Source: Shimia sp047124445
GTDB taxonomy: Bacteria > Pseudomonadota > Alphaproteobacteria > Rhodobacterales > Rhodobacteraceae
Reading direction: 5' to 3'
NCBI RefSeq assembly: GCF_047124445.1
Contig: NZ_CP138921.1
Span: forward strand, 3,348,001 to 3,412,000
Length of the DNA: 64,000 bases
Shown here: piece after piece, positions 25,660-34,457 of the stretch
Position numbering within the stretch: position 1 is the stretch's first letter
How the letters are laid out: the number at the start of each line of letters is the position of its first letter
Program-made: the position numbers and the translations under genes
Notes under the pieces: model-generated
What the model was told of the DNA's origin: nothing
The model's input: the letters and a program-made list of their open reading frames with translations, nothing else
Database searches by the model: none

Positions 25660-26303
25660 TCGGTATAAGCTCCGCCGGAAACGGCAATGGTATGAGTGAC
25701 ATAAAGACCGGTGTGCGGGTCGTTTGTATAGAGGCGCAGGCGCGTGACTTTGGGAAAGAGGCCGCTCTCGTCCACGTCCAGATAGGCGTAGATCAGGCGA
25801 TACTCACGGTCTTCGATGCGGGCAAACAGCGCGGCTTTGAACGGGGCGGTCTGGCGCAGTTCCAATTGTTGAGATTTGAGCCCGTTGAAAGTCAGGCGCA
25901 GCGTTTGTGGGTTGTCTGTGCTTTGAATGCGCACGCCAAAGCCAAAGGCGCGTTCATACCAGCGCAGGGCCATGACCTGGCCTTGTTCCTGAAACCGGCG
26001 CCAGTAGACCGCCACCGGCGCGTCGGGGTTCAGGTTGCCGGATTTGTCGAAATGCGCGGTGTAGACCACGGTGTTGGCGTTCAGCGTGCGCTGCAGAAAG
26101 AACAGTTGATGCGCGTCAGAGGGAAACCGAAACGCGCGGTTCACATGTGGCAGCTGCGGGGTTTCGCTGCGCGACAGATGGGTGAGCGCGGGTTTGGCTG
26201 CTGACGCAGACAGGGGCACCAAAAACGACACAAGGGCCAGCAGGCAGATGCCCGTCATCGCCCGGCACAGGCGCGGCAAAGTCGTGAGTGCGTGCCCGGT
26301 CAT
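25656..26303 (-). CDS. Secreted DUF4833-like protein
   Basis: A 215-residue protein with an N-terminal signal peptide (hydrophobic CLLALVSFLVPLSASA), so periplasmic or envelope-bound. ATG 26258 inside the signal region is an alternative start. The mature part, with LFFLQRTLNANTVVYTAHF, VAVYWRRF and a beta-rich remainder, resembles the DUF4833 family. I recall that family from Bacteroidetes near inositol-lipid genes, which would fit this operon, but I cannot verify it. It lies 4 bp after the SPT-like gene and overlaps ino1 by 4 bp. Function unknown; lipid handling in the periplasm is a guess. Confidence 0.65.
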   Translation of the reverse strand: MTGHALTTLPRLCRAMTGICLLALVSFLVPLSASAAKPALTHLSRSETPQLPHVNRAFRFPSDAHQLFFLQRTLNANTVVYTAHFDKSGNLNPDAPVAVYWRRFQEQGQVMALRWYERAFGFGVRIQSTDNPQTLRLTFNGLKSQQLELRQTAPFKAALFARIEDREYRLIYAYLDVDESGLFPKVTRLRLYTNDPHTGLYVTHTIAVSGGAYTE

Positions 26304-26307
26304 GTCG

Positions 26308-27534
26308 TTATTCCGCGCTGAGCCGTTGTCGGGTGGCGGTGGCCGTGGTGTAGGCCGCCGCTACAGCTGCAATCACCCGGTCGATGTCGGCCTCGGAGTG
26401 GGCGGCGGAAATGAAGAAGCGGATGCGCGGCATGTCTTTGGGGATGCCGACATGCACCACCGGCGGGGCGTAGATGCCTTGCTGCATCAGAGCTTCGGCA
26501 ACAAATACACAGTCGTCGGGGGTTTCAAACAGGATGGGGACCACGGCCTCGCCGATGGCGGTGCCGGTGTTCAATCCGGCCTCGGCTGCTTTGCGCATGA
26601 AATATTGCGAGTTGGCGCGCAGTTTGGTGACGCGATCGGGTTCGTCGCGCAAAATCCGCAGTGCAGCGTGCGCACTCGCAGTAGTCGCAGGGGGCAGGCC
26701 GACGGAGTAGACAAAGCCGGGCAAGCAAAAGCGCATCCATTCAATCACATCGGCATTGGCGGCCACAAACCCACCAGAAGAGGCGAAGCTCTTGGACAGG
26801 GTGCCAATGGCAATTTCCACGCGTTTGGGGTCTTCGCCAAAGTGTTCACACAACCCACGGCCGGTTTCTCCCAGCACGCCGTAGGAATGCGCCTCATCCA
26901 GCAGCAGCCAGGCGTCATAGGCGTCTTTCATGTCCAGAAGGCGCGGCAGGTCGGTGATGTCGCCGTCCATGGAGAACAGCCCGTCGGTGCAGATCAACAC
27001 GCGGCCATAATCGGCGCGGTGTTTGTGCAGCAGGCGTTCGAGATCGTCGAGATCATTGTGGGCGTAGGTTTCCATGCGGGCTTTCACGCCGCGGGCACCC
27101 ACCACAATGGAGTTGTGGGAAAGCTCGTCCACCAGCACCAGATCACGCGGCCCCAGCAGCAGGCCAATAACGGACACGTTGGTGAGGTAGCCGGAGATCA
27201 CGGAGAGAACACCGCCTACGCCCAGGAAATCCGCCATGTCGTCTTCCAGCGCGCGGTGGGCCAGACGTTCGCCGCCCACAAGGCGTGAGGCCCCCACGCC
27301 GGTGCCCTGCGCGTCAATGGCGTCTTTGGCGGCGGCCACAGTATTGGGGTGATGCATCAGGCCGAGATAGTCGTAGTGCGACATCGACAGGTAGCCGTCC
27401 GACCACTGGTCTGCGCGGGCTTCCAAAGCGTCGGTGGGAACGAAGTAAGGATGACCATTTTCGATCAAGGCGCGACCACTTAGGCGAAAGCGGCGTTCGG
27501 CAAAGGCCAAGAAGCTGGAAGTCTTTGTCGTCAT
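26308..27534 (-). CDS. Alpha-oxoamine synthase, serine palmitoyltransferase-like
   Basis: A 408-residue PLP enzyme of the SPT/AONS/KBL/ALAS family. It shows YDYLGL (55-60), GTGVGASRLVGG (78-88), the PLP-stacking H140 in DELSHNS, DEAH (213-216) and the PLP lysine K248 in GTLSKSF. Family members condense an amino acid with an acyl-CoA. Sequence alone does not separate SPT from 8-amino-7-oxononanoate synthase, but the operon has a KDSR-like reductase and no biotin genes, which favours 3-ketosphinganine formation. GGAG lies 7 bases before the ATG. It is the first gene of the leftward ten-gene operon. Confidence 0.85.
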   Translation of the reverse strand: MTTKTSSFLAFAERRFRLSGRALIENGHPYFVPTDALEARADQWSDGYLSMSHYDYLGLMHHPNTVAAAKDAIDAQGTGVGASRLVGGERLAHRALEDDMADFLGVGGVLSVISGYLTNVSVIGLLLGPRDLVLVDELSHNSIVVGARGVKARMETYAHNDLDDLERLLHKHRADYGRVLICTDGLFSMDGDITDLPRLLDMKDAYDAWLLLDEAHSYGVLGETGRGLCEHFGEDPKRVEIAIGTLSKSFASSGGFVAANADVIEWMRFCLPGFVYSVGLPPATTASAHAALRILRDEPDRVTKLRANSQYFMRKAAEAGLNTGTAIGEAVVPILFETPDDCVFVAEALMQQGIYAPPVVHVGIPKDMPRIRFFISAAHSEADIDRVIAAVAAAYTTATATRQRLSAE

Positions 27535-27849
27535 CTATGTCTCCGCAGCGGGGCTGCGCCAATTGCCAAAGGATATGGTTCTAAAATGGATCCAAAGAAC
27601 ACGCGGGCAGTTATATGCTCTTGGTTTAATATGACTGTTTAGTCGCATTCGGTCCAGAACATTGCAAGGCGGGATTGCCTGAGGTGCACCGGAAAGGGGG
27701 TGCTTTCTGCGGATGGCGCATAAATCTGAGGCGGATGGCAGGTGGGGGCGGCCTAGATGCTTGCTCCGACAGGGATAATCATGTTGAGTTAACGCAAGGC
27801 GCTCCGCCACGTGGTGGATAATAACGAGAGCGTGGCGAGGGAACTTGGT
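27535..27849. promoter_or_regulatory. Divergent intergenic region, inositol-lipid operon / ABC importer
   Basis: These 315 bp separate two divergent operons and must hold both promoters. An AT-richer part at about 27580-27650 contains TATA-like words (TTAATATGAC, GTTATATGC), but I see no clear -35/-10 pair. No inverted repeat, riboswitch or RNA gene was recognised. A 21-codon ATG frame at 27712 lacks a ribosome site and is not called. Confidence 0.4.
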
Positions 27850-29628
27850 GTGACGGCACTTCTGACGGTTAAAAACCTGAGTATTGGCTTTGGGGGCGAT
27901 GCCCCTGTGGTCGAGGATGTCAGCTTTACGGTTGAGGCCGGAAAGACCTTGGCGCTTGTGGGCGAAAGTGGCTCTGGCAAGACCTTGAGTTGCCGCTCTG
28001 CACTGCGCATTTTGCCGGCGGCGGCGCAGATGCGGTCCGGTTCGATTGTGCTGTGTGATCGCGAGGGGGGGCATCCGGTTGACCTGATGTCGCTCAGCGA
28101 AAGGAAGATGCAGGACATTCGCGGCAACCGGATTTCAATGATTTTCCAAGAGCCTATGCGCTCCTTGTCGCCGCTGCACCGGATTGGCAATCAGGTGTCT
28201 GAGGCGCTGAAGCTGCATAGAGACTTCAATGCGGCAGAGCGCAAGAAGCGTGTGCTGGCGATGTTTGAGCGGGTGGGGTTTGTTGATCCGGCGCGGGTCT
28301 ATGAGAGCTATCCGTTTGAGCTGTCCGGCGGGATGCGGCAGCGGGCGATGATTGCCATGGCGATGGTGGGCCGTCCGGATATTCTGATCGCGGATGAGCC
28401 GACAACGGCGCTAGACGTGACCACGCAGGCGCAGGTGTTGGGCTTGATCAAAGACCTGCAGGCTGAATATGGCATGGCGGTGGTATTGGTCACGCATGAC
28501 CTTGGCGTGGTTGCCAATATGGCCGATGACGTGGTTGTGATGAACCGCGGTCGGGTGATGGAAAGTGGCTCTGCGGAGTTGATCCTGGGCGATCCAAAAC
28601 ACCCTTACACCAAAGACCTGATGGCGGCCGCACCGGAGATTCCGGCCACGCCTGCGGATCGTCCAGATGAGGCGGATCGCGATTACATTCTGGAAATGCG
28701 CGACGTCAACAAGACCTACATCCTAAAAGGCAGCGCGCCGTGGAAGCCAAAGACAGTGGTGAACGCCGTGCGGGGTGTCGATTTTGGTGTGGAGCGTGGC
28801 AAGACTTTGGCGGTTGTGGGCGAGTCTGGGTCGGGCAAAACCACCTGCGCCCGTATGGCGCTGGGCGCGGAGCGCGCGGATGCGGGGGCGTCGATCTTGT
28901 TTCGGGAGACCGCAGATTCGGATCCGGTGAACCTGCAGGATTTGGACCGTGACGCGCGGCTGAAGTTTCAGCGCAAGGCGCAGATGGTCTTCCAAGATCC
29001 CTACAGCACGCTGAACCCCCGGATGCGCGTAAAAGACGCGCTGTGTGAACCGCTTGAAATTCATGGCATTGGTTCGCCCAGTGATCGGATTGATCGGGCG
29101 ATCGAGATTCTCAAATGGGTAGGGCTGAACGAAAACATGCTCACCCGCTACCCCCATGCCTTCTCCGGTGGCCAGCGGCAGCGCTTGTCGATTGCTCGCG
29201 CGCTGATGCTCAACCCGATTTTGCTGGTCTGTGACGAACCAACATCTGCGTTGGATGTATCCGTGCAGGAACAAGTGTTGCAGCTGTTGGAAGATATTCG
29301 CGACCGGTTGAACCTGAGCTATTTGTTCATCAGCCACGACCTTGCCGTGGTGGCGCGGATTGCGGATGAGGTGGCGGTGATGCGCTCTGGTCTGGTGGTC
29401 GAGCAAGGCCCGCCGGAGCAGTTGTTCTACAATCCGAAACATCCTTACACCAAGGCGCTGATCGCGGCGCAGCCTGAGCCGGATATCTCCCGGCCCATCG
29501 ACCTCAAAATTGTGGCGCAGGGGGCGGGTGAACCGTCGTCTTGGCCCGAAGAATTCAGATTTGTCGGCGCGGATGCCCCTCCGCTGACCGAGACCGACCC
29601 CGGACATAAGGTGCGTGCCCATGTTTAA
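27850..29628 (+). CDS. Dipeptide/oligosaccharide ABC importer, fused double ATPase
   Basis: A 592-residue protein with two complete ABC ATPase domains in tandem, equivalent to DppD plus DppF (as in YejF). Domain 1 has Walker A GESGSGKT, signature LSGGMRQRAMIA and Walker B ILIADEPTTALD; domain 2 has GESGSGKTTCAR, FSGGQRQRLSIARAL and LLVCDEPTSALD. The GTG at 27850 follows GAGGGA and is preferred; GTG 27811 is an alternative. It powers the importer formed by the next three genes and overlaps the binding-protein gene by 8 bp. Confidence 0.92.
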   Translation: MTALLTVKNLSIGFGGDAPVVEDVSFTVEAGKTLALVGESGSGKTLSCRSALRILPAAAQMRSGSIVLCDREGGHPVDLMSLSERKMQDIRGNRISMIFQEPMRSLSPLHRIGNQVSEALKLHRDFNAAERKKRVLAMFERVGFVDPARVYESYPFELSGGMRQRAMIAMAMVGRPDILIADEPTTALDVTTQAQVLGLIKDLQAEYGMAVVLVTHDLGVVANMADDVVVMNRGRVMESGSAELILGDPKHPYTKDLMAAAPEIPATPADRPDEADRDYILEMRDVNKTYILKGSAPWKPKTVVNAVRGVDFGVERGKTLAVVGESGSGKTTCARMALGAERADAGASILFRETADSDPVNLQDLDRDARLKFQRKAQMVFQDPYSTLNPRMRVKDALCEPLEIHGIGSPSDRIDRAIEILKWVGLNENMLTRYPHAFSGGQRQRLSIARALMLNPILLVCDEPTSALDVSVQEQVLQLLEDIRDRLNLSYLFISHDLAVVARIADEVAVMRSGLVVEQGPPEQLFYNPKHPYTKALIAAQPEPDISRPIDLKIVAQGAGEPSSWPEEFRFVGADAPPLTETDPGHKVRAHV

Positions 29629-31513
29629 AACTCCGATCCTTGCAGCGGCTTTTGCCGTCTTCGGCCTGAGCGCGGCACAAGCCGAGTATCAGGAGAGCGC
29701 CTTCTGGAAATCCGATGTGGATGCAGGCAGCCTGCCCCCGGTGGCAGAGCGTGTACCTGAGGCGCCCAAAACTGTGGACTTAAAACTGAGGAACCGCGAG
29801 CTGGGGCAGCAGGGCGGCACCCTGCGCACCATGGTCACGCGTTCCAAAGACGTGCGTCAGATGGTGGTCTATGGCTATGCCCGTCTGGTGGGGTTCAACG
29901 AACGCTATGAGCTGGTCGCCGATATTCTCAAGAGCATTGAGAATGAGGACGACAAGAAATTCACCATGCATCTGCGCCCGGGGCATAAGTGGTCGGATGG
30001 GCATCCGTTCACCTCTGAGGATTTCCGCTACTGGTGGGAAGATGTGGCCAATAACGAGCTGTTGTCCCCCTCCGGTCCGGTTGATTTCCTGCGGGTCGAA
30101 GGCGAGTTGCCCAAGGTCAGCTTCCCAGATGCATACACAGTTATCTATGAGTGGTCCAAGCCCAACCCGCAGTTTTTGCAGATGCTGGCAGAGGCGCGGC
30201 CCCCGTTTATCTACCGCCCGTCGCACTACCTGAAGCCCTACCATGCGGCTTACACAGACGAGGAAGAGCTGCGCGAGCGCTTGTATGAGGCGCGGGTGCG
30301 CAGCTGGGCGGCGCTGCACAACCGCCAAGACAACATGTATAAGTTCGACAATCCGGATCTGCCGACGTTGCAGCCCTGGATGATGGCGACCAAAGACGGC
30401 AAAAGCCGGTTCCTGTTTGTGCGCAACCCTTACTATCACCGCGTCGATGCCAATGGTGTGCAGCTGCCCTATATCGACGTGATCGAAATGCAGGTGGTGG
30501 CACCGGGGCTTGTCGCGGCCAAGGCCAATGCAGGGGAAGTTGACCTGCAGGCGCGGGGGCTGGATTTCAAAGATGCGGCGATCCTGAAAAAGGGCGAGGC
30601 GTCGGGTGGCTATCAGACCAAGCTGTGGGGCAATGGCACCGCCAGCCAGATCGCGATTTACCCGAACCTGAACTACAATGACGACGGCTGGCGCGAGATC
30701 ATGCGCGACGTGCGTTTCCGCCGTGCGCTGTCCTTGGCGATCAACCGCAAGACCATCAACAAAGGTTTGTATTTTGGTCTCGCCAAGCCCGGTGGCATGA
30801 CGGTTCTGCCGGTTAGCCCGTTCTTCAAAGAAGAGAACCGTGACGCCTGGGCGATCCGAGATCTGGAAATGGCCAACGCGCTGCTTGATGAAATGGGCAT
30901 GGACAAGCGCGACAAAGATGGCTTCCGCCTGCTGCCCGATGGCCGCCCGGCCTGGGTGGTGATTGAGACCGCGGGTGAGCGTCAGGAAGTGGAGAACGCG
31001 CTGCAGATCATCACCGACAACTGGGCCGAGATTGGCGTGAAGCTGATCATGCGTCCGCTGGAGCGTGATATCCTGCGCAACCGGGTCTATGCCGGGGAAA
31101 CCATGGCCTCTACCTGGTTTGGTTGGGACAATGGTTTGCCTCAGCCCTATACCTCGCCAGCCTATCTGGCGCCTTGGGATCAGGCGTTTCAGGCTTGGCC
31201 AAAGTGGGGGCAGTATCACCAAAACCACGGCGCCGTGGGCGAGCCACCCGATTTGCCAGCGGCGATTGAGCTCAATGATTTGGCCCATCAGTGGACCAAG
31301 GCCTATTCCTCGGTGGATCGTGGGCTGATCTGGCAGAAGATGGTGGATATTCACGCCGACAACGTCTTTGCCATTGGCATTCTGAACGGCGCGCCGCAGC
31401 CGGTTGTGGTGAACAACAACCTGCGCAATGTGCCGGAGAAAGCCATCTGGGCTTGGTCGCCAGGCGCGCATTTCGGGGTGCATCGCCCTGATGAATTTTT
31501 CTTCGCAGAATAG
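29621..31513 (+). CDS. Family 5 extracellular solute-binding protein
   Basis: A 630-residue periplasmic binding protein with signal peptide (AAAFAVFGLSAAQAE). The SBP_bac_5 pattern is visible in FTMHLRPGHKWSDGHPFTSED and the FRRALSLAINR region. It is longer than typical DppA (about 535), and members of this length are often linked to oligosaccharides or unusual peptides. ATG 29621 lies inside the ATPase gene end, preceded by AAGGTG. The substrate cannot be read from the sequence. Confidence 0.9.
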   Translation: MFKTPILAAAFAVFGLSAAQAEYQESAFWKSDVDAGSLPPVAERVPEAPKTVDLKLRNRELGQQGGTLRTMVTRSKDVRQMVVYGYARLVGFNERYELVADILKSIENEDDKKFTMHLRPGHKWSDGHPFTSEDFRYWWEDVANNELLSPSGPVDFLRVEGELPKVSFPDAYTVIYEWSKPNPQFLQMLAEARPPFIYRPSHYLKPYHAAYTDEEELRERLYEARVRSWAALHNRQDNMYKFDNPDLPTLQPWMMATKDGKSRFLFVRNPYYHRVDANGVQLPYIDVIEMQVVAPGLVAAKANAGEVDLQARGLDFKDAAILKKGEASGGYQTKLWGNGTASQIAIYPNLNYNDDGWREIMRDVRFRRALSLAINRKTINKGLYFGLAKPGGMTVLPVSPFFKEENRDAWAIRDLEMANALLDEMGMDKRDKDGFRLLPDGRPAWVVIETAGERQEVENALQIITDNWAEIGVKLIMRPLERDILRNRVYAGETMASTWFGWDNGLPQPYTSPAYLAPWDQAFQAWPKWGQYHQNHGAVGEPPDLPAAIELNDLAHQWTKAYSSVDRGLIWQKMVDIHADNVFAIGILNGAPQPVVVNNNLRNVPEKAIWAWSPGAHFGVHRPDEFFFAE

Positions 31514-31522
31514 GAGCGCAGA

Positions 31523-32551
31523 ATGGCTCTGCTGCGGTTTGCAGTTTTCCGGTTCCTGACCATGCTGGCGACCCTCGCGGTGGTGTCGGTGCTGGTGTTT
31601 TTGATCATCACCCTGCCGCCGGGGGACTATCTGTCCAACCAGATCAACGAGCTGCGGGCCACGGGCCAATCAGCGGGGATCGCCAAGGCAGAATTCCTGC
31701 GGGCGGAGTATTCGCTCGATCAGCCGCTGTGGAAGCAATACCTGATCTGGGCCGGGTTTATGCCGGGACCCCATGGGTTTGCTGGGCTGTTGCAGGGTGA
31801 ATTTGGCTGGTCGTTTGAGTTTGACAAGCCGGTGGCGGATCTTGTCGGCGGGGCGTTGTGGATGACCGTGTTGGTCAATCTCGCGGCGGTGCTGTTTATC
31901 TATGCGGTGGCCTTGCCATTGGGCATTCTGGCGGCGGCGAAGTCGAAAACCTGGGTGGATTATACCTCGGCCTTTGTGGGCTATTTGGGTCTGGCGACGC
32001 CAAACTTCCTGCTGGCGTTGATCCTGTTTTACTACGGTAACCGCTATCTCAACCTGCCGATTGGGGGCCTGATGGACCCGCAATACGAGGGGCAGCCGAT
32101 GAGCTTTGACAAGATGAAGTCGGTGCTCATTCACCTGATCATTCCAACCTTTGTGATCGGCACTTCGGGCGCGGCGGCGATGATGCAGCGGTTGCGCGCG
32201 AACCTTCTGGACGAGCTGGGCAAGCCCTATGTGGAGACCGCCCGCGCCAAGGGCATGAGCGAGCCGCGTATGTTGACCAAATACCCGCTGCGGGTGGCGT
32301 TTAACCCCTTTGTCGCGGACATTGGCACGCTGTTGCCGTCTTTGGTGTCGGGCTCGGTTCTGGTGTCGGTGGTGCTGGGTTTGCAGACCATTGGGCCGCT
32401 GTTGCTCTCCGCTCTGAAGTCGCAAGACCTGTTCCTCTCGGCCTTTGTGCTGATGTTTGTGGCGCTGCTGACGTTGATTGGTACGCTGATTTCTGACCTG
32501 TTGCTCGCGCTACTCGATCCGCGCATTCGATTTGGAGGGCGGGAGCGATGA
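31523..32551 (+). CDS. ABC importer permease, DppB type
   Basis: A 342-residue permease with six predicted membrane segments, the first within residues 8-30, and the EAA-type coupling loop ENLLDELGKPYVETARAKG region (here LLDELGKPYVETARAKGMSE). About 70 residues longer than minimal DppB owing to the periplasmic part after the first segment. It follows the binding protein by 9 bp (GGAGCG ahead of the ATG) and overlaps the next permease by 4 bp. Confidence 0.92.
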   Translation: MALLRFAVFRFLTMLATLAVVSVLVFLIITLPPGDYLSNQINELRATGQSAGIAKAEFLRAEYSLDQPLWKQYLIWAGFMPGPHGFAGLLQGEFGWSFEFDKPVADLVGGALWMTVLVNLAAVLFIYAVALPLGILAAAKSKTWVDYTSAFVGYLGLATPNFLLALILFYYGNRYLNLPIGGLMDPQYEGQPMSFDKMKSVLIHLIIPTFVIGTSGAAAMMQRLRANLLDELGKPYVETARAKGMSEPRMLTKYPLRVAFNPFVADIGTLLPSLVSGSVLVSVVLGLQTIGPLLLSALKSQDLFLSAFVLMFVALLTLIGTLISDLLLALLDPRIRFGGRER

Positions 32552-33699
32552 CCATGCAACCGGATGGCCGGTACGTCGATCAGGCGCCGTATGATCCCGA
32601 AGCCGCCGCCGAGGCGCGCAGCGCAGAGCTGGACATGTCCAATGCGCGGCTATTGTGGCTGCGGTTTAAGCAACACAAGCTCGGTTTGGTTTCGGCCATT
32701 TTCCTGCTGCTGTCCTACCTGTCGCTGCCTTTTGCCGGGTTCATTGCGCCGTATTCGCCCAATGAGCGGCTCGAAGACTACATCTACGCCCCGCCGCAGG
32801 GCATGCATTTCTTCCACGAAGGCAAGTTCATCGGGCCGCATGTCTATCCGACAACGGCAGAGATGGATCTGGAGAGCTTCAGTTGGAAATACGTGCCGGA
32901 CACCAGCAGTCCGGCGATGCTGGAATTTTTCTGCGAAGGCTCTGACTACAAGCTTGCGGGCTTGATCCCCTCCAACACCCATTTGTTCTGTGCCCCCGAG
33001 GGCGCGACAATGTTCCTGTTTGGCGCGGACCGGCTGGGGCGGGATGTGTTCTCGCGTATTCTCTATGGCGCGCAGCTGTCGTTGACCGTGGGTCTGGTGG
33101 GGATCACCGTGTCCTTTGTGATTGGCATCGTGCTTGGGTCTATTGCGGGCTATTTCGGCGGCTTCCTCGATTGGATCATCAACCGTGTGATCGAAGTGCT
33201 GCGCAGCCTGCCGGAATTGCCTTTGTGGCTGGCGTTGTCAGCGGCGGTGCCGTCCCATTGGGGGCCAGTGTCGGTGTTTTTCATCATCTCGATCATTCTT
33301 GGGATATTGGATTGGCCTGGATTGGCCCGTGCCGTGCGCTCCAAATTCCTCAGCCTGCGCGAAGAGGAGTTTGTGAAAGCGGCGGAGATGATGGGGGCGA
33401 AACCCAGCCGCGTGATCAAGAAACATCTGCTGCCCAACTTCCTCAGCCACCTGATTGCCAGCGCAACCCTGTCGATCCCGGCGATGATTTTGGGGGAAAC
33501 CGCCCTGTCCTTCCTTGGGCTGGGCTTGCGGGCTCCGGCGGTGAGCTGGGGTGTGATGCTGAACGACGCACAGAACCTGGCCTCCATCGAGATCTACCCG
33601 TGGACGGCGATCCCGATGCTGCCAATTGTGATTGTGGTGCTGGCGTTCAACTTCTTTGGCGACGGCTTGCGCGACGCGATGGACCCGAACCGGAGCTAA
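32548..33699 (+). CDS. ABC importer permease, DppC type with large periplasmic insert
   Basis: A 383-residue permease. Membrane segment 1 (about 47-70) is followed by roughly 95 extra periplasmic residues with several aromatic and acidic positions (about 71-165), then FGADRLGRDVFSRILYG, the normal entry to the core, and five more segments. The coupling loop reads REEEFVKAAEMMGAKPSRVI. Typical DppC is about 300 residues, so the insert is unusual and may contact the large binding protein. It is the last gene of the importer operon and converges on the J-domain gene 34 bp later; I see no clear terminator in that gap. Confidence 0.9.
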   Translation: MTMQPDGRYVDQAPYDPEAAAEARSAELDMSNARLLWLRFKQHKLGLVSAIFLLLSYLSLPFAGFIAPYSPNERLEDYIYAPPQGMHFFHEGKFIGPHVYPTTAEMDLESFSWKYVPDTSSPAMLEFFCEGSDYKLAGLIPSNTHLFCAPEGATMFLFGADRLGRDVFSRILYGAQLSLTVGLVGITVSFVIGIVLGSIAGYFGGFLDWIINRVIEVLRSLPELPLWLALSAAVPSHWGPVSVFFIISIILGILDWPGLARAVRSKFLSLREEEFVKAAEMMGAKPSRVIKKHLLPNFLSHLIASATLSIPAMILGETALSFLGLGLRAPAVSWGVMLNDAQNLASIEIYPWTAIPMLPIVIVVLAFNFFGDGLRDAMDPNRS

Positions 33700-33733
33700 G
33701 GCTGCGGTTCGGCACTTTTGAAAACGCTGAAAT

Positions 33734-34267
33734 TTAGTGACAGGCGGAGAACACCGGGTGTGGCGCGCCGGTGCCGAGTGTTTTGCGTGTGCCTTCAAAC
33801 GCGGCGCGGGCTGAGTTGATCAGCGACTGCTCCGCTCGGTTCCACTTTGCAGTGGCTTTCGGTGCAAGTTGGAGTGGCTTGGGCGCGTCCAGTTGCGGGG
33901 TTGGCTCAACACGCTCCGGAGTCGCGGCGACTTGGGCCGCTTTCCAGGCTTTGGCCGCTTTGCGCGCCATGGCGTCACGTTGCCGGCGCCATGCCTGACA
34001 TTCCGCAGCTTGGCGTGCGGTGCGTGGGCGACGACGGAAGCGCGGCTTAGGTGCAGGCTCTGCGTTTTTGCGCGCAATATGGTGTGCCACAGCGTCATAA
34101 GCGGCGTTGATCTCGCTCATGCGGCGTGCGGCTTCTTCCGGATCGGTTTTGGCCAAGTCAGGATGGTAGCGCCGTGCCAGTCTGCGCCACGCGGCCCGCA
34201 TCTCCTTTTCGGAGGCATTGGGTGTGACCTGCAGGAGGTCGTAAGCGTATGCGAGATCATGTGCCAT
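33734..34267 (-). CDS. J-domain (DnaJ-like) protein
   Basis: A 177-residue cytoplasmic protein. Residues about 6-65 form a J domain with the HPD triad (ARRYHPDLAKTDP) and helix IV ending at AYDAVAHHI. The rest is basic and Pro/Ala-rich with no zinc-finger or CTD, so it is a type III J protein that would stimulate a DnaK ATPase for an unknown client. It is a monocistronic-looking gene read leftward. Confidence 0.88.
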   Translation of the reverse strand: MAHDLAYAYDLLQVTPNASEKEMRAAWRRLARRYHPDLAKTDPEEAARRMSEINAAYDAVAHHIARKNAEPAPKPRFRRRPRTARQAAECQAWRRQRDAMARKAAKAWKAAQVAATPERVEPTPQLDAPKPLQLAPKATAKWNRAEQSLINSARAAFEGTRKTLGTGAPHPVFSACH

Positions 34268-34402
34268 GGGATGAGTGTGGGCCTTTGAGCTTCATTCATC
34301 AAGTATTTGGCTAAAATTCTAAGTATCTTCTTAAGTAGGCGTTTAGGAGTATGCCGCATTTGGTTAACGCTGGTGCCAAAGAAAGCCAGTGACAAAGAAA
34401 AA

Positions 34403-34427
34403 GGGCACGTGTTTGCCACACGTGCCC
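34403..34427 (-). terminator. Intrinsic terminator of the MscS-type gene
   Basis: GGGCACGTG (34403-34411) and CACGTGCCC (34419-34427) form a perfect 9-bp stem with a 7-nt loop. Read on the minus strand it is followed by TTTTTCTTT, 31 bp after the channel stop. The rest of 34268-34457 holds no gene. Confidence 0.85.
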
Positions 34428-34457
34428 CGTATTCTGTTTCGACCGTAAGGCCCGCGC

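Noticed and set aside
27712..27777. Short ATG frame of 21 codons in the divergent gap before the ABC importer.
   Set aside because: No ribosome site, no coding features, and no sign of conservation can be judged; length is within chance.
29780..31669. Minus-strand open frame of about 630 codons opposite the solute-binding protein gene.
   Set aside because: Shadow of the binding-protein gene, which has a signal peptide and family motifs; the antisense product has a composition rich in His, Arg and Gln typical of shadows.
33700..33733. Possible terminator between the DppC-type permease and the J-domain gene.
   Set aside because: No inverted repeat with a U-run was found in the 34-bp gap.
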